Assembly: GCF_014644555.1 (NCBI RefSeq) | Contig: NZ_BMKX01000010.1 | Location: 62,001-126,000, forward strand | Direction of reading: 5' to 3' | Length of the DNA: 64,000 nt | Source of the DNA: Glutamicibacter ardleyensis | Lineage (GTDB): Bacteria; Actinomycetota; Actinomycetes; Actinomycetales; Micrococcaceae | Shown: piece after piece, positions 53,229 to 62,366 of the stretch | Numbering within the stretch: the stretch's first letter is position 1 | How the letters are laid out: each line of letters opens with the position of its first letter | Position numbers and translations under genes: made by a program | Notes under the pieces: generated by a model | Databases searched by the model: none | What the model was told of the DNA's origin: nothing | The model's input: only the letters and a program-made list of their open reading frames with translations

Positions 53229-53376
53229 CCTTCAGTCTCTCCTTCAGTTCTCAGAACATTGTCTAAGCGCCTAGTCAACGTTTAAGCATCACCATATCGA
53301 GAAAGAAGAAAGGAATGTCGACAAATCACATAAATTACCCTTTTCCGAACAACTCCGGACAAGGATTTACTTACCG

Positions 53377-54528
53377 CTATTTTTCTTTGGACACCAAGCT
53401 GGTCACCGTGGCCACCAGCGCGCTGGCCACCTGGCTGAGCTCGTTTTCCTTGATTCCCCGGCCGAACGATAAGCGCACCGCGGTGTGGGCAAGTTCTGCT
53501 TCATATCCCATTGCGACCAGCACGGCCGACGGGTCAGTACTTCCAGCTGAACAAGCAGAACCAGAAGAGCACAGCACACCACGTCGTTCAAGCTCAATGA
53601 GCACCGTCTCCCCTGCTGTACGCGGGAAAACGAAGGAAACGATTCCGCCCACACGCTGTTGTTCGTGGCCGGTCAACTTCACTAGCCCCTCACCCTTGGC
53701 GTTCAGCTGCTTGGTAATTCGTTCAATCAGGTAGCGGCCGTAGCCATCACCGGTGCCGGCATTGCGTTGCTCGGCGCAAACTTGCAAGGCTCGTGCGATT
53801 CCCACCGCAGCTGCGGGGTTCTCGGTACCGGAACGCACCCCGCCCTGCTGGCCGCCACCGTGCAGCAATGGCACCAGCGGGTATTGGTTGGAAAAGTAAA
53901 GAACTCCGCTGCCCTTGAGCGCACCGATCTTATGCCCGGAGAGGCTCAGCGCATCTACCTGTGTTGCGAGTTCGGCCAGGTCCAGCCAGCCGGCAGCCTG
54001 CACGGCGTCGGTGTGCATCAGCGCACCGGCCGCACGAGCCAGCCCGGAGATCTGCGCGAGCGGCTGGATGGTCCCCACCTCGTTGTTCACGGCCATGACC
54101 GAAACCACCGCAACGTGCTCATCGATGAGTTTCGCCGCTTGCTCAAGATCTACCAAGCCGGCGTAGTCCACCGGAATAACCCGGTGTTCAAATCCGTGGA
54201 ATTGCACCAAATAGGCGCAGGCCTCCAGTACCGCAGGATGCTCAATGGAGCTTGTCACCACAACTTTGCCGCGGGGGCTGCCCAGCGCTGCGCCGATAAT
54301 TGCGGTGTTATCCGCTTCGGTACCACCGGAGGTGAAATAGATTTCATTTGTCTGCACATCTAAGCACCCGGCAACTTGTGCACGAGCCCAATCGTTGGCG
54401 CGTTTGGCCTGATGTCCCTGCTCATGAAGCGAGGCGGGGTTGCCGAAGTTGCTGGTCAGCAGCGGGGTCACCAGGTCCAGCACCTCTTGGCGAGGCGGCG
54501 CGGTGGAGGCCGCATCCATATAGATCAT
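53377..54528 (-). CDS. Cysteine desulfurase (NifS/IscS-like) of the nad operon
   Basis: This 383-residue PLP enzyme takes sulfur from cysteine for Fe-S cluster assembly. Features are MDAASTAPPRQEVL, FTSGGTEADNTAI, the PLP Lys in SGHKIGALKG and the active-site Cys in SSGSACSAG. Its GTG/ATG start overlaps the nadC stop by 4 bases. In actinobacteria and Bacillus a NifS-like protein beside the nad genes matures the NadA cluster; this is the likely role. Confidence 0.93.
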   Translation of the reverse strand: MIYMDAASTAPPRQEVLDLVTPLLTSNFGNPASLHEQGHQAKRANDWARAQVAGCLDVQTNEIYFTSGGTEADNTAIIGAALGSPRGKVVVTSSIEHPAVLEACAYLVQFHGFEHRVIPVDYAGLVDLEQAAKLIDEHVAVVSVMAVNNEVGTIQPLAQISGLARAAGALMHTDAVQAAGWLDLAELATQVDALSLSGHKIGALKGSGVLYFSNQYPLVPLLHGGGQQGGVRSGTENPAAAVGIARALQVCAEQRNAGTGDGYGRYLIERITKQLNAKGEGLVKLTGHEQQRVGGIVSFVFPRTAGETVLIELERRGVLCSSGSACSAGSTDPSAVLVAMGYEAELAHTAVRLSFGRGIKENELSQVASALVATVTSLVSKEK

Positions 54529-55391
54529 GCAACAACCATATCGAGGCCAAGGTCAATGGCTTGCACCGAGTGGGTGATGGCGCCCGAAGAAATAATGTCC
54601 ACACCGCTCTGCGCAATCGCGGCCACGGTATCGGCTCGCACATTGCCGCTGGCTTCGATAATTGCTTGCCCGTTGATCAGCTTGATTGCTGCCGGCAAGT
54701 CAGCCACAGCGAAGTTGTCCAACATGATGATGTCTACCCCGGCGGCGAGCACCGCGGGGATCTGCTCGATGGAATCAACTTCCACCTCCATCGCGGTGGT
54801 GTGGCCCAACCGGGCACGCACCGCCTGCAACGCACTGGTCAACTCTTCACCGTCATCCAACAAGGCCAGGTGATTGTCCTTAGCCATAAACGCTTCGGAA
54901 AGATTATCGCGGTGGTTTACTCCCCCGCCGCAACGCACCGCGTAGCGTTCCAAGACTCTGAGCACCGGAGTAGTTTTTCGGGTATCGGCAATCCTTGCCT
55001 TGGTATGGGAAACCAAGGTGACCAGCTCGCGCGTGGCCGTGGCAATGGCGCTCATCCGCTGCAACAGGTTCAACGCCACACGTTCGGCGGTCAGCACCGA
55101 GGCCGCGGGACCTGTGACGGTCAGCAACCTGTCGCCAACTTCAAATTCTTGGCCTTCCTTCACCAGCTGGACCACATGGATTTCCGGGTTGATCATCGTC
55201 ATGGCCCGGGCGAACACGGTTCCGCCTGCAAGCACGCCGGCTTCCCGTGCGCGTACCGCGGCGGTGGCTTTGGCGCCGGCGGGCACGATGGTGTCCGCGG
55301 TGATATCTCCGCGCGGATTATCCTCTGCGAAGGCGAACTCTAGAATGCGGTCGATTGCAGCGGTGGGCACCGGGTGGATTACTTGGTTCAC
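54525..55391 (-). CDS. nadC: Nicotinate-nucleotide diphosphorylase (quinolinate phosphoribosyltransferase)
   Basis: This 288-residue enzyme converts quinolinate and PRPP to nicotinate mononucleotide. Motifs are IADTRKTTPVLRVLERYAV, CGGGVNHRDNLSEAFMAKDNH split across the active site, and VDIIMLDNF. The GTG start overlaps the nadB stop (GTGA). It is the third synthetic gene of the operon. Confidence 0.96.
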   Translation of the reverse strand: MNQVIHPVPTAAIDRILEFAFAEDNPRGDITADTIVPAGAKATAAVRAREAGVLAGGTVFARAMTMINPEIHVVQLVKEGQEFEVGDRLLTVTGPAASVLTAERVALNLLQRMSAIATATRELVTLVSHTKARIADTRKTTPVLRVLERYAVRCGGGVNHRDNLSEAFMAKDNHLALLDDGEELTSALQAVRARLGHTTAMEVEVDSIEQIPAVLAAGVDIIMLDNFAVADLPAAIKLINGQAIIEASGNVRADTVAAIAQSGVDIISSGAITHSVQAIDLGLDMVVA

Positions 55392-56998
55392 GCGTTGATT
55401 TCCTTGCTCTGTGTCCGGTTATCGCTCCGCTTGGTCTGCGCCAGCCGGAAGCCGTATCGAATGGCGGCCTGTTGGCCGTCTTGTGCATCAAGTCGGTGAT
55501 GCGCCCCAAGGCTACTCGTTCGCCTAATCGCACCTTGAGTGATGATCCTTGCGGTGATCCAGAGGTTTGTCAGCTCGGCCAGTTCGCGCCGGCCTTGGGC
55601 TACCGGGGCACTGCTTTCAAGCACACTACGCAAGGATTGTAGTCCTTGCCCTGTACGGTGCACGCCGAGGTGTTCGCTGGCCAGTGTCTGGAGTTGGTGT
55701 AGCTCCAACGGGGCGTCGTTTTTTGCCGGCGGAAGCTCGCTCAGTTGCAGCTGTGAGGTGTCGCAAACGCGGCCGGCTTGATCAGTAATCATGGCTCGCA
55801 CCGCTTGACGTGCGAAGACCATAGCTTCGAGCAGCGAGTTGCTGGCCAGACGGTTGGCACCATGCACCATGGTGTTTGCGCATTCGCCGGCCGCATAGAG
55901 TCCTGGCACACTACTGCGCCCCTTAGTGTCGGTATGGATTCCGCCCATCCAATAGTGCTGAGCTGCCACCACCTCAATGGGTTGCGCCGCCAGATCCAGT
56001 CCGGCCGCCTTCAGCCGTGCGCTAATGGAAGGGAAACGGCGTGTCAAAAATCCTGCACCTTGTTTTTGTTCCACCGCCCTGGCATCGAGGAACACCCGGT
56101 GTCCTGCAAGGTTTTGTCCGTGAATCGCACGGGCCACCACATCCCTGGGCGCAAGTTCTGCCAACTCATGGATGGCCGGCATGAACCGGTCACCGGATTC
56201 GGTGACCAGAATTGCTCCCTCACCACGCACCGCCTCGCTGATCATCCCGGCCTGCGGGTACTTGAGTGGATCCACCAGCGTGGGATGGAACTGGATGAAC
56301 TCAGCGTCGGCAATGACCGCTCCGGCCCGAGCAGCCAGCCCGATGCCATCCGCTGTGGCGCCGGCCGGGTTGGTGCTTGCAGTAAAAAGCGATCCCAGTC
56401 CCCCGGTAGCCAGCAGCACCGCGTCGGTCTCGAGCACCAGTTCCTGATCATCGTGCAGGTAGCTCACGCCGCGCAGTTGGTCATCAGCAAATTCGAGCCC
56501 GTTCGCCAGCGCGTACTCAATAATCTCCAGCTGCCCGGCCTTGTGAGCCAAGCGCACCGCCTGACGTAGCGCATCAATCAGTCCTGCACCTGTGGCGTCC
56601 CCGTCCACGTGCAGAATTCGGTGGGCACTATGCGCGGCTTCAAGACCCAGCTGGTAGCTTCCATCCGCGTTGGCATCAAAATTCACCGCGTAGTCTTCGA
56701 GCGTCGCGACCAGCTCACCGGCCGCAGCGCACATCAGCTGCACCGCATTCACACCGCAGTGCCCGGCCCCAGCTTTCAGCGTGTCCGCCACATGCGCTTG
56801 GACGCTATCTCCGGCGGCTACGCCCTGAACAGTGACCGCCGAGAGTCCGCCCTGGGCGAGCTTGCTGTTTCCATCGCCCAGTGCGTCTTTGGTCAGCACC
56901 GTCACCTGCGAACCGAGACGCACGGCTTCCAACGCGGCGCTCAGTCCCGCCACCCCGGATCCGATAATGACTAAATGACGCCCGGTGGTTTTGGTCAT
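55388..56998 (-). CDS. nadB: L-aspartate oxidase
   Basis: This 536-residue FAD enzyme oxidises L-aspartate to iminoaspartate for NadA. It has VIIGSGVAGLSAALEA, the substrate-domain motif EAVRGEGAILVTESGDRFM, GGIHTDTKGRSSVPGLYAAGE and the C-terminal helical domain. It overlaps nadA and nadC by 4 bases at either end. Confidence 0.95.
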   Translation of the reverse strand: MTKTTGRHLVIIGSGVAGLSAALEAVRLGSQVTVLTKDALGDGNSKLAQGGLSAVTVQGVAAGDSVQAHVADTLKAGAGHCGVNAVQLMCAAAGELVATLEDYAVNFDANADGSYQLGLEAAHSAHRILHVDGDATGAGLIDALRQAVRLAHKAGQLEIIEYALANGLEFADDQLRGVSYLHDDQELVLETDAVLLATGGLGSLFTASTNPAGATADGIGLAARAGAVIADAEFIQFHPTLVDPLKYPQAGMISEAVRGEGAILVTESGDRFMPAIHELAELAPRDVVARAIHGQNLAGHRVFLDARAVEQKQGAGFLTRRFPSISARLKAAGLDLAAQPIEVVAAQHYWMGGIHTDTKGRSSVPGLYAAGECANTMVHGANRLASNSLLEAMVFARQAVRAMITDQAGRVCDTSQLQLSELPPAKNDAPLELHQLQTLASEHLGVHRTGQGLQSLRSVLESSAPVAQGRRELAELTNLWITARIITQGAIRRTSSLGAHHRLDAQDGQQAAIRYGFRLAQTKRSDNRTQSKEINA

Positions 56999-58257
56999 GG
57001 CTTGGCCGCGAGCATACGCTCCAGCGCGATTTTTGCATCACCCTGCTGATTTTCTGGGACCTGGATCCGGTTGACCACGCGCCCGGCCACGAGCTCTTCC
57101 AAAACCCAGGCAAGGTAGCCCGGGTGAATGCGGTACATCGTGGAGCAGGGGCAGATCACCGGATCCAGGCAAAAGATCGTGTGCTGCGGGTATTCGGACG
57201 CCAGACGGTTGACCATGTTGATCTCGGTACCAATGGCAAAAACTGTTGGTTCCGTGGCATCTGCGATAGCCCGGCGGATGTAGTCAGTGGATCCAGCTTC
57301 GTCAGCGGCGTCCACCACTTCCATAGGGCACTCGGGGTGCACAATGACACGCACACCAGGGTAATCCTCGCGGGCCTTGGTTATCTGGGCCGGGTTGAAG
57401 CGTTTGTGCACGGAGCAGAATCCGTGCCACAAAATCACCTGTGCTTCGCGCATAGTTTCTTCGCTGTTTCCACCCAGTGCTTTGCGTGGGGTCCACATTG
57501 GCATCTTTTCCAATGGCACGCCCATGGCCTTCGCGGTATTGCGTCCTAGGTGCTGGTCAGGGAAGAACAGGACGCGGCGGCCACGTTCAAAAGCCCATGC
57601 AAGCACCGTCGCGGCATTGGAACTGGTGCAGACGAGTCCGCCATTTTTTCCTACGAATGCCTTGAGTTCTGCAGAGCAATTCATATACGTCACGGGAATG
57701 ACAGGCATCCGCCCATCATCTGGCTCATCCTTATACAGCTCGGACAGCTCATCCCAGCACTGCTGGACACTGGGCCCATCCGCCATATCGGCCATGGAAC
57801 AGCCCGCGGCCAGGTTGGGCAGGATGACTGCTTGCTCAGGCTTGGAAAGAATGTCTGCGGTTTCTGCCATGAAGTGCACACCACAGAATATGATCGCTTC
57901 GGCCTTATCGCGGGTCTGTGCCGCATTGGCCAGCTGGAAGGAGTCCCCTACAAAATCCGCATACTGCACAACCTCGTCACGCTGGTAGAAGTGGCCGAGG
58001 ATCACCGCGCGCTCGCCTAAGGTTTCGCGGGCGGCGCGAATTCGGGTGTCTAATTCTTCATCGCTGGCGCGCTTGTATTCTTCGGGTAGCCCACCCTGCA
58101 CCGGGTATCCGGTGGGAATATTGTCTTCCTGTGAGGCACCAGGACCGTAGCCGGCTGGGGTATCCCATGGGTTGGTTGCCAGATCCGTGGAGCACGTGGA
58201 ATCTGGCGCCAAAAGAGTGAGCCGGGTAATGGTCGAGGAGAGAGTCTGTTCGCTCAT
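56995..58257 (-). CDS. nadA: Quinolinate synthase
   Basis: This 420-residue [4Fe-4S] enzyme condenses iminoaspartate with DHAP to quinolinate. Likely cluster Cys lie in YMNCSAELKAF, HPECPMEV and CPCSTMYRIHP. Other motifs are VILGHFYQRDEVVQYAD and VHFMAETADILS. Its ATG overlaps the nrtR stop by 4 bases. The N-terminal extension of about 75 residues is of the actinobacterial type. Confidence 0.96.
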   Translation of the reverse strand: MSEQTLSSTITRLTLLAPDSTCSTDLATNPWDTPAGYGPGASQEDNIPTGYPVQGGLPEEYKRASDEELDTRIRAARETLGERAVILGHFYQRDEVVQYADFVGDSFQLANAAQTRDKAEAIIFCGVHFMAETADILSKPEQAVILPNLAAGCSMADMADGPSVQQCWDELSELYKDEPDDGRMPVIPVTYMNCSAELKAFVGKNGGLVCTSSNAATVLAWAFERGRRVLFFPDQHLGRNTAKAMGVPLEKMPMWTPRKALGGNSEETMREAQVILWHGFCSVHKRFNPAQITKAREDYPGVRVIVHPECPMEVVDAADEAGSTDYIRRAIADATEPTVFAIGTEINMVNRLASEYPQHTIFCLDPVICPCSTMYRIHPGYLAWVLEELVAGRVVNRIQVPENQQGDAKIALERMLAAKP

Positions 58258-58976
58258 TTGCTGGTGTCTACTTCCATGGGATCGGGGCCGTGTCCGAGAT
58301 ACCGGTACAGCCGTGGCGGCCTGTGCTTGCCGCCTGCTAAATATTCGTCGGTGGCCTCGATCGAGGCGGTGTTTTTTAATTGCCGGCGAAAGTTCGCCGG
58401 GTCAAGTTCTTTGCCGAGAATGGCTTCGTAGACCAGCCGCAACTGGGCGAGGGTGAATCTTTCGCCCAGTAGTCGGTGAGCGATCTGCCCATACTCGGTT
58501 TTATTCGCTAAACGCCACAACGCGTAGTCCACGATTTTTCGGTGGTCAAAGGCCATCTCTGCAATCTGTGGATCATCGACACCAAACCATGCGACGTTTT
58601 CATCCGGTACACGGGTACCTACCTCGTCGATGTTCACCAAAGCGAAGTACGCAATGGTCACCAGCCGGTGGGTTGGCGAACGGCTGATGTCACCAAAGGT
58701 GTAGAGCTGTTCTAGGTACTTCGGGTGCAGTCCGGTGGTCTCTGCCAAGGTGCGTCCTGCGGCCTGGCCCAAGGATTCGCGTGAGCCAACCGGCCCACCG
58801 GGTAATGCCCAGAGCCCGGCATGCGGTTGGCGTATCCGCCGTACCAGTGGCAGGCAGAGTTTGCCCGGTCCGCCTTCTGGATCGCGCCGGATTCCGAGGA
58901 TTACCGTGGAAACCGCCAAGGCGGGCGGCAGATTGCGCCGCTCGTCGACGTTGGCCCATCCGGGTACCGATGACAT
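58254..58976 (-). CDS. nrtR: NrtR: Nudix-related transcriptional regulator of NAD synthesis
   Basis: This 240-residue protein has an N-terminal Nudix-like domain and a C-terminal winged helix (GERFTLAQLRLVYEAILG, then DPANFRRQL). NrtR regulators sense ADP-ribose or NAD and repress NAD genes. The Nudix box (61-83, GPVGSRESLGQ then RTLAETTGL) has Thr at 76 and 80 where metal-binding Glu are expected, so it probably senses rather than hydrolyses. It is the first gene of the coupled nad operon and has a dyad upstream. Confidence 0.9.
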   Translation of the reverse strand: MSSVPGWANVDERRNLPPALAVSTVILGIRRDPEGGPGKLCLPLVRRIRQPHAGLWALPGGPVGSRESLGQAAGRTLAETTGLHPKYLEQLYTFGDISRSPTHRLVTIAYFALVNIDEVGTRVPDENVAWFGVDDPQIAEMAFDHRKIVDYALWRLANKTEYGQIAHRLLGERFTLAQLRLVYEAILGKELDPANFRRQLKNTASIEATDEYLAGGKHRPPRLYRYLGHGPDPMEVDTSK

Positions 58977-59389
58977 GTTCTACGTTCTTTCGCCAGTGTT
59001 CTGGGGGTGCGAGGTTGCCGCATTCCAGTTCGTTAGAGTCATTCTGACATTAACTGGAATCATACGCGAGCCACATCACGTTTCAGGCCGCGCAGTGCCA
59101 CGTAATATGTGTCAAAGGGTAGGTGCTCGAAACACAACTCGGCTCATAAAACACCGGCTGATCTGAGTGGCGCCACCCATCGGCGAAGCCTTTCCGCTAT
59201 CCAAATCCACCGAAGAAATATTTCTTCAACCGGTGCCGTCAGTCCTCATCACACGTCTACGAAGAGTTCGATATCCAGAGCAAATATGTGTATTCGTCTA
59301 CAGACCCGTGTACTTTTACCTCGCTTTCTCCGCAATCCTCGGCCAAGGACAGTTAGGCGAGGCAGAACACCACGAAGTCGCCTAGGATC
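58977..59389. other. Promoter region upstream of the nad operon and the hydrolase gene
   Basis: This is about 410 bp between divergent genes. It contains the NrtR-type dyad at 59022-59060. Short open frames on the plus strand at 59109-59393 have no ribosome-binding site and unusual codons, so I do not call a gene. Confidence 0.55.
59022..59060. promoter_or_regulatory. Nested dyads, candidate NrtR operator
   Basis: An outer inverted repeat ATTCCAGTT/AACTGGAAT (59022-59030 and 59052-59060) encloses an inner imperfect one, GTTAGAGTCA/TGACATTAAC (59032-59041 and 59045-59054, 8 of 10 matches). It lies 46-84 bp upstream of nrtR. Assignment to NrtR is by position only. Confidence 0.5.
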
Positions 59390-60148
59390 ATGAGCATGAG
59401 TTTGGATCTAAATCTTCGTGTGATTACCGCAAGCAATGAATCCGAAGCACGCGCAGTGCTTCTCATACACGGCTTCGCCTCATCGGCCCAGATGAACTGG
59501 AACCGTTCACGCTGGGTTCAGCATTTCCATGACCAAGGTCGTGATGTCATCCTGCTTGACCTGCCTGGACATGGAGAAGATCCCTACCGCAACGATGGAA
59601 GCTGGACTCCAACCCGAATCCGCGAAGCTATCGCTGCGGGACTCGAAGACCTAAATCTCGGTCCAGTGGATGTGTTGGGTTATTCGCTCGGCGCACGCCT
59701 CGGCTGGGAATTCGCTGCTCACTTCCCACAGCTGGTCAACCGACTAGTGATGGGAGGACCGGCGAGTATCGATCCGCTGGCTGCTTTTGAGGTGGATCAG
59801 GCACGCGCTTATATGGAGCGAGGCGAAGAAATACACGACGAGTACACCGCTAAGGTCATCAATATCGCTAAGTCAGAAAGCGCCAACGACTTTAATGCGC
59901 TTTTCCGGCTTATTGAGGCGATCAAGACTGATCCATACATTCCGGCTTCGAAGGTTCCGGCCTGCCCGACCTTGTTGGTGGCCGGGGATCATGATGATCT
60001 GGCCACCACCATGCCTCAGCTTCGTCGACTTCTCAAAAATGCTGGCACCGAATCAGCCATTCATTGGCTCCCCGGACGTAATCACGCAAATGCTGTCACC
60101 AGCCGCGAGTTCAAGGAAAAGGCGCTGGAATTTTTCGCCAGCGCCTAA
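59390..60148 (+). CDS. Alpha/beta-hydrolase
   Basis: This 252-residue hydrolase has the nucleophile elbow GYSLGARLG (GxSxG), oxyanion motif HGFASSAQMNW, acid in AGDHDDLA and catalytic His in GRNHANAV. It has no signal peptide. The substrate is unknown. Two ATG codons (59390 and 59396) are possible; the first has AGGATC upstream. Confidence 0.9.
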   Translation: MSMSLDLNLRVITASNESEARAVLLIHGFASSAQMNWNRSRWVQHFHDQGRDVILLDLPGHGEDPYRNDGSWTPTRIREAIAAGLEDLNLGPVDVLGYSLGARLGWEFAAHFPQLVNRLVMGGPASIDPLAAFEVDQARAYMERGEEIHDEYTAKVINIAKSESANDFNALFRLIEAIKTDPYIPASKVPACPTLLVAGDHDDLATTMPQLRRLLKNAGTESAIHWLPGRNHANAVTSREFKEKALEFFASA

Positions 60149-60716
60149 TAAAACAAAACCGGTGCCGTGCTCGCATCCCCACGATACGCGTGCCAGGCAG
60201 ATCCTATCCCCATAGGATCCTTTGCCCGGCCCGTGCACGACACCAATTTCGCCTGTTCCTACTCAAACACGAGTAACAGACAATTTGATTGCGTTAGAGC
60301 CTAGTTAACGCATAACGCGTTACTTATCACACTGGTACTCGCGCTTATTTCAAAAAACATTAGCTTCCGCGCCTACTGGCACCAGTCTATTTGCTGAAAT
60401 CAACTGACGTCCTCCCGTGGATTAGAAGATCATCAGTCGGCCTTAGGCCTGCGATGTTTACCCAATATTCTCCCACTATTCAGTCTGATTCAGTGGACTT
60501 TAGGAATCCTCATCATTCGTTGAAAAGAATCACCTAGAATCGTTGCCTATCTCTATTTGAGTAGTTATCGTCGAGTTGTCGGGTGAACTGAATCTGCGTT
60601 CTACCTCTAGTTTATTACTTCGGCAAATAGCCAGAACATGAAACGTTTCATTCTCTCCTCGTCACATTCACCGCCGCTCCAGAAGCCAGAACGGCCAGAT
60701 AACCTACAGAAGGTGC
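60149..60716. other. AT-rich intergenic region of about 570 bp
   Basis: A small hairpin, GATCCTAT-CCCC-ATAGGATC (60200-60219), lies 52 bp after the hydrolase and may end its transcript. The rest is AT-rich without a supported gene. The last part must hold the promoter of the lipoprotein gene. Confidence 0.5.
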
Positions 60717-61448
60717 ATGATGAAATATAAATTCCCGCTTCTTATTTCGCTAGGTTCCCTCGCACTGGTTCTCACCTCGTGCACTGCGGTCAGCGACCCT
60801 TCCAGCAGCCCGAGCAGCAACCCCACATCCGAATCCACGCTCAGCTCTGCGACGAGCTCCTCCGCAGCGGGCACTTCTGCCCCGACAGCACAATCAACCG
60901 CCGCATCTGAAACGGATCAGGTCACCGCCGACCAGATCATCCCGACCCTCTCCCGTCCCGACACGTCCGAAGATCAGCCTCCGGCTGAAGTTACTGATCC
61001 TTCGATCAAACAAGTCAGCCTCCGCGCCCTGGCTCGACTGTCCTACGCAGAAGAATTTGCCGCCGTGAATGACAAGGGCGACCTGTGCTTAATTGCCTGG
61101 GCCAACAGCGGAGACGGGGATGGAACCGCCACACTCAGCGAGGCTGGCCTGCAATGTGATGAGCCTGCCGAGGTGAAAACCGATGGGCTCTCCCTGCGAA
61201 TCGAACAAACCAAAGACAACCCCGGTGTCGTACTGAACATGCTGCCACCGGATCTCACCGAAGACGCGGTCCGCACCGCACTGCTCAAAATTCCGGGCAA
61301 CCATGAAGATCTGCGCCCGCCGGTGGAGTTCGGGTCCACCGATTTTGGGCTGGTGTCCGTCGCCATGCTCCCTGAAACCGCCGATGGGCTCGGCAGTATC
61401 AGCATTCCGCGCCCCGACGGGAAAGATTTCACTCTCGATTTGGACTAA
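60717..61448 (+). CDS. Lipoprotein of unknown function
   Basis: This 243-residue lipoprotein has a signal peptide ending at lipobox LTSC. A Ser/Thr/Ala-rich linker of about 60 residues follows, then a small domain with one Cys pair (DLCLIAW and LQCDEPAE). No family is recognised. GAAGG precedes the tandem ATG codons at 60717 and 60720. It is convergent with the MmyB-type regulator. Confidence 0.7.
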   Translation: MMKYKFPLLISLGSLALVLTSCTAVSDPSSSPSSNPTSESTLSSATSSSAAGTSAPTAQSTAASETDQVTADQIIPTLSRPDTSEDQPPAEVTDPSIKQVSLRALARLSYAEEFAAVNDKGDLCLIAWANSGDGDGTATLSEAGLQCDEPAEVKTDGLSLRIEQTKDNPGVVLNMLPPDLTEDAVRTALLKIPGNHEDLRPPVEFGSTDFGLVSVAMLPETADGLGSISIPRPDGKDFTLDLD

Positions 61449-61502
61449 GCACGCTCTTGTTCAGCGCACCGGCGAACCGTTGCGCCGGTGCGCTGGGGTA
61501 AT

Positions 61503-62282
61503 CTAGCGCGGAGCGTAAACCAGCAAGGTGAGGTCCGGAGCTTCGGCCGGAGTGAGGTTGTGCTGCTCGTAGCGGGTAAGCCCCTTCTCCGGGTGCTGGA
61601 ACATCCGCTCACGCGTGCCAAATCCGGCCACGTCGTGTTCCTTCCAAATCGCCGCAAATTCCGGCGAGGCTTCGGAGACCCGCGCCACGATGCCGCTCTC
61701 GCCAGCCGGTGAGAGCCAGCCACGTGTTTCCGCGCGAAAACTGCCCACAAAGCTGCGGCTCTGCGCTTCCCAGTCGGGGAGCATCTCGCGTAACTGGTCA
61801 TCGGTGAAGATCAGCCAGAGCAGGTTCCGGTCAGTATCGTCCAGGGTGGCAATGCGTGGATAGAGCTCGGCGTAGGCCGCGTTCCATCCGATGATCTTCC
61901 AATCAGCGCCGAGCAAGAATGCCGGAAAGCCAAGGGCATCGAGCAGCCTTCGCAGCGCTGGCGTGAATTCGCTGGTGACTTCCGAGGATTTCTCACCATG
62001 TCCGCCCAGCGACAAGAGGTACGTACTTTCTACCGGGGACAGGCGGTAGAGCCGGGCCAGCGAGTCCAGCACCTGGCGCGAGGGATTGATATCGCGTGCC
62101 TGCTCCAGCCACGTGTACCAGGTGACCGAAACTCCTGCCAGGGTCGCAACTTCCTCGCGGCGCAGCCCGCGTACGCGGCTTCGGCCAACCTCAGGTAGTC
62201 CATGCGAGGCCCGCTCGGCACGTGCCCGGCGGTCTTTGAGGAAACCGGCAAGCTCTTCCCTGCGTCGCTGACCTGCATTCAT
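61503..62282 (-). CDS. XRE/MmyB-family transcriptional regulator
   Basis: This 259-residue regulator has an N-terminal helix-turn-helix (GLRREEVATLAGVSVTWYTW, LEQARD) and a C-terminal MmyB-like PAS-type ligand domain, with FLLGADWKIIGWNAAYAELY and a FGTRERMFQHPEKGLTRYEQ-like end. MmyB-type sensors are proposed to bind fatty acids or other small ligands. It often controls an adjacent divergent gene; here that is ilvD, 84 bp away. Confidence 0.88.
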   Translation of the reverse strand: MNAGQRRREELAGFLKDRRARAERASHGLPEVGRSRVRGLRREEVATLAGVSVTWYTWLEQARDINPSRQVLDSLARLYRLSPVESTYLLSLGGHGEKSSEVTSEFTPALRRLLDALGFPAFLLGADWKIIGWNAAYAELYPRIATLDDTDRNLLWLIFTDDQLREMLPDWEAQSRSFVGSFRAETRGWLSPAGESGIVARVSEASPEFAAIWKEHDVAGFGTRERMFQHPEKGLTRYEQHNLTPAEAPDLTLLVYAPR

Positions 62283-62303
62283 TCTTGATCCTTTTTATCA
62301 TGG

Positions 62304-62317
62304 TAGTAGTACTACTA
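62304..62317. promoter_or_regulatory. 14-bp perfect palindrome between the MmyB-type gene and ilvD
   Basis: TAGTAGTACTACTA is its own reverse complement. It lies 22 bp upstream of the regulator and 50 bp upstream of ilvD, a typical place for an autoregulatory operator. Confidence 0.5.
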
Positions 62318-62366
62318 GTATCAAGGCCGTCTGGGTTTGGGGACAAATCTATGATGAGATTTTAAA

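Noticed and set aside
59109-59393. Short plus-strand frames upstream of the alpha/beta hydrolase
   Set aside because: They lack ribosome-binding sites, overlap each other in different frames and have untypical codons.
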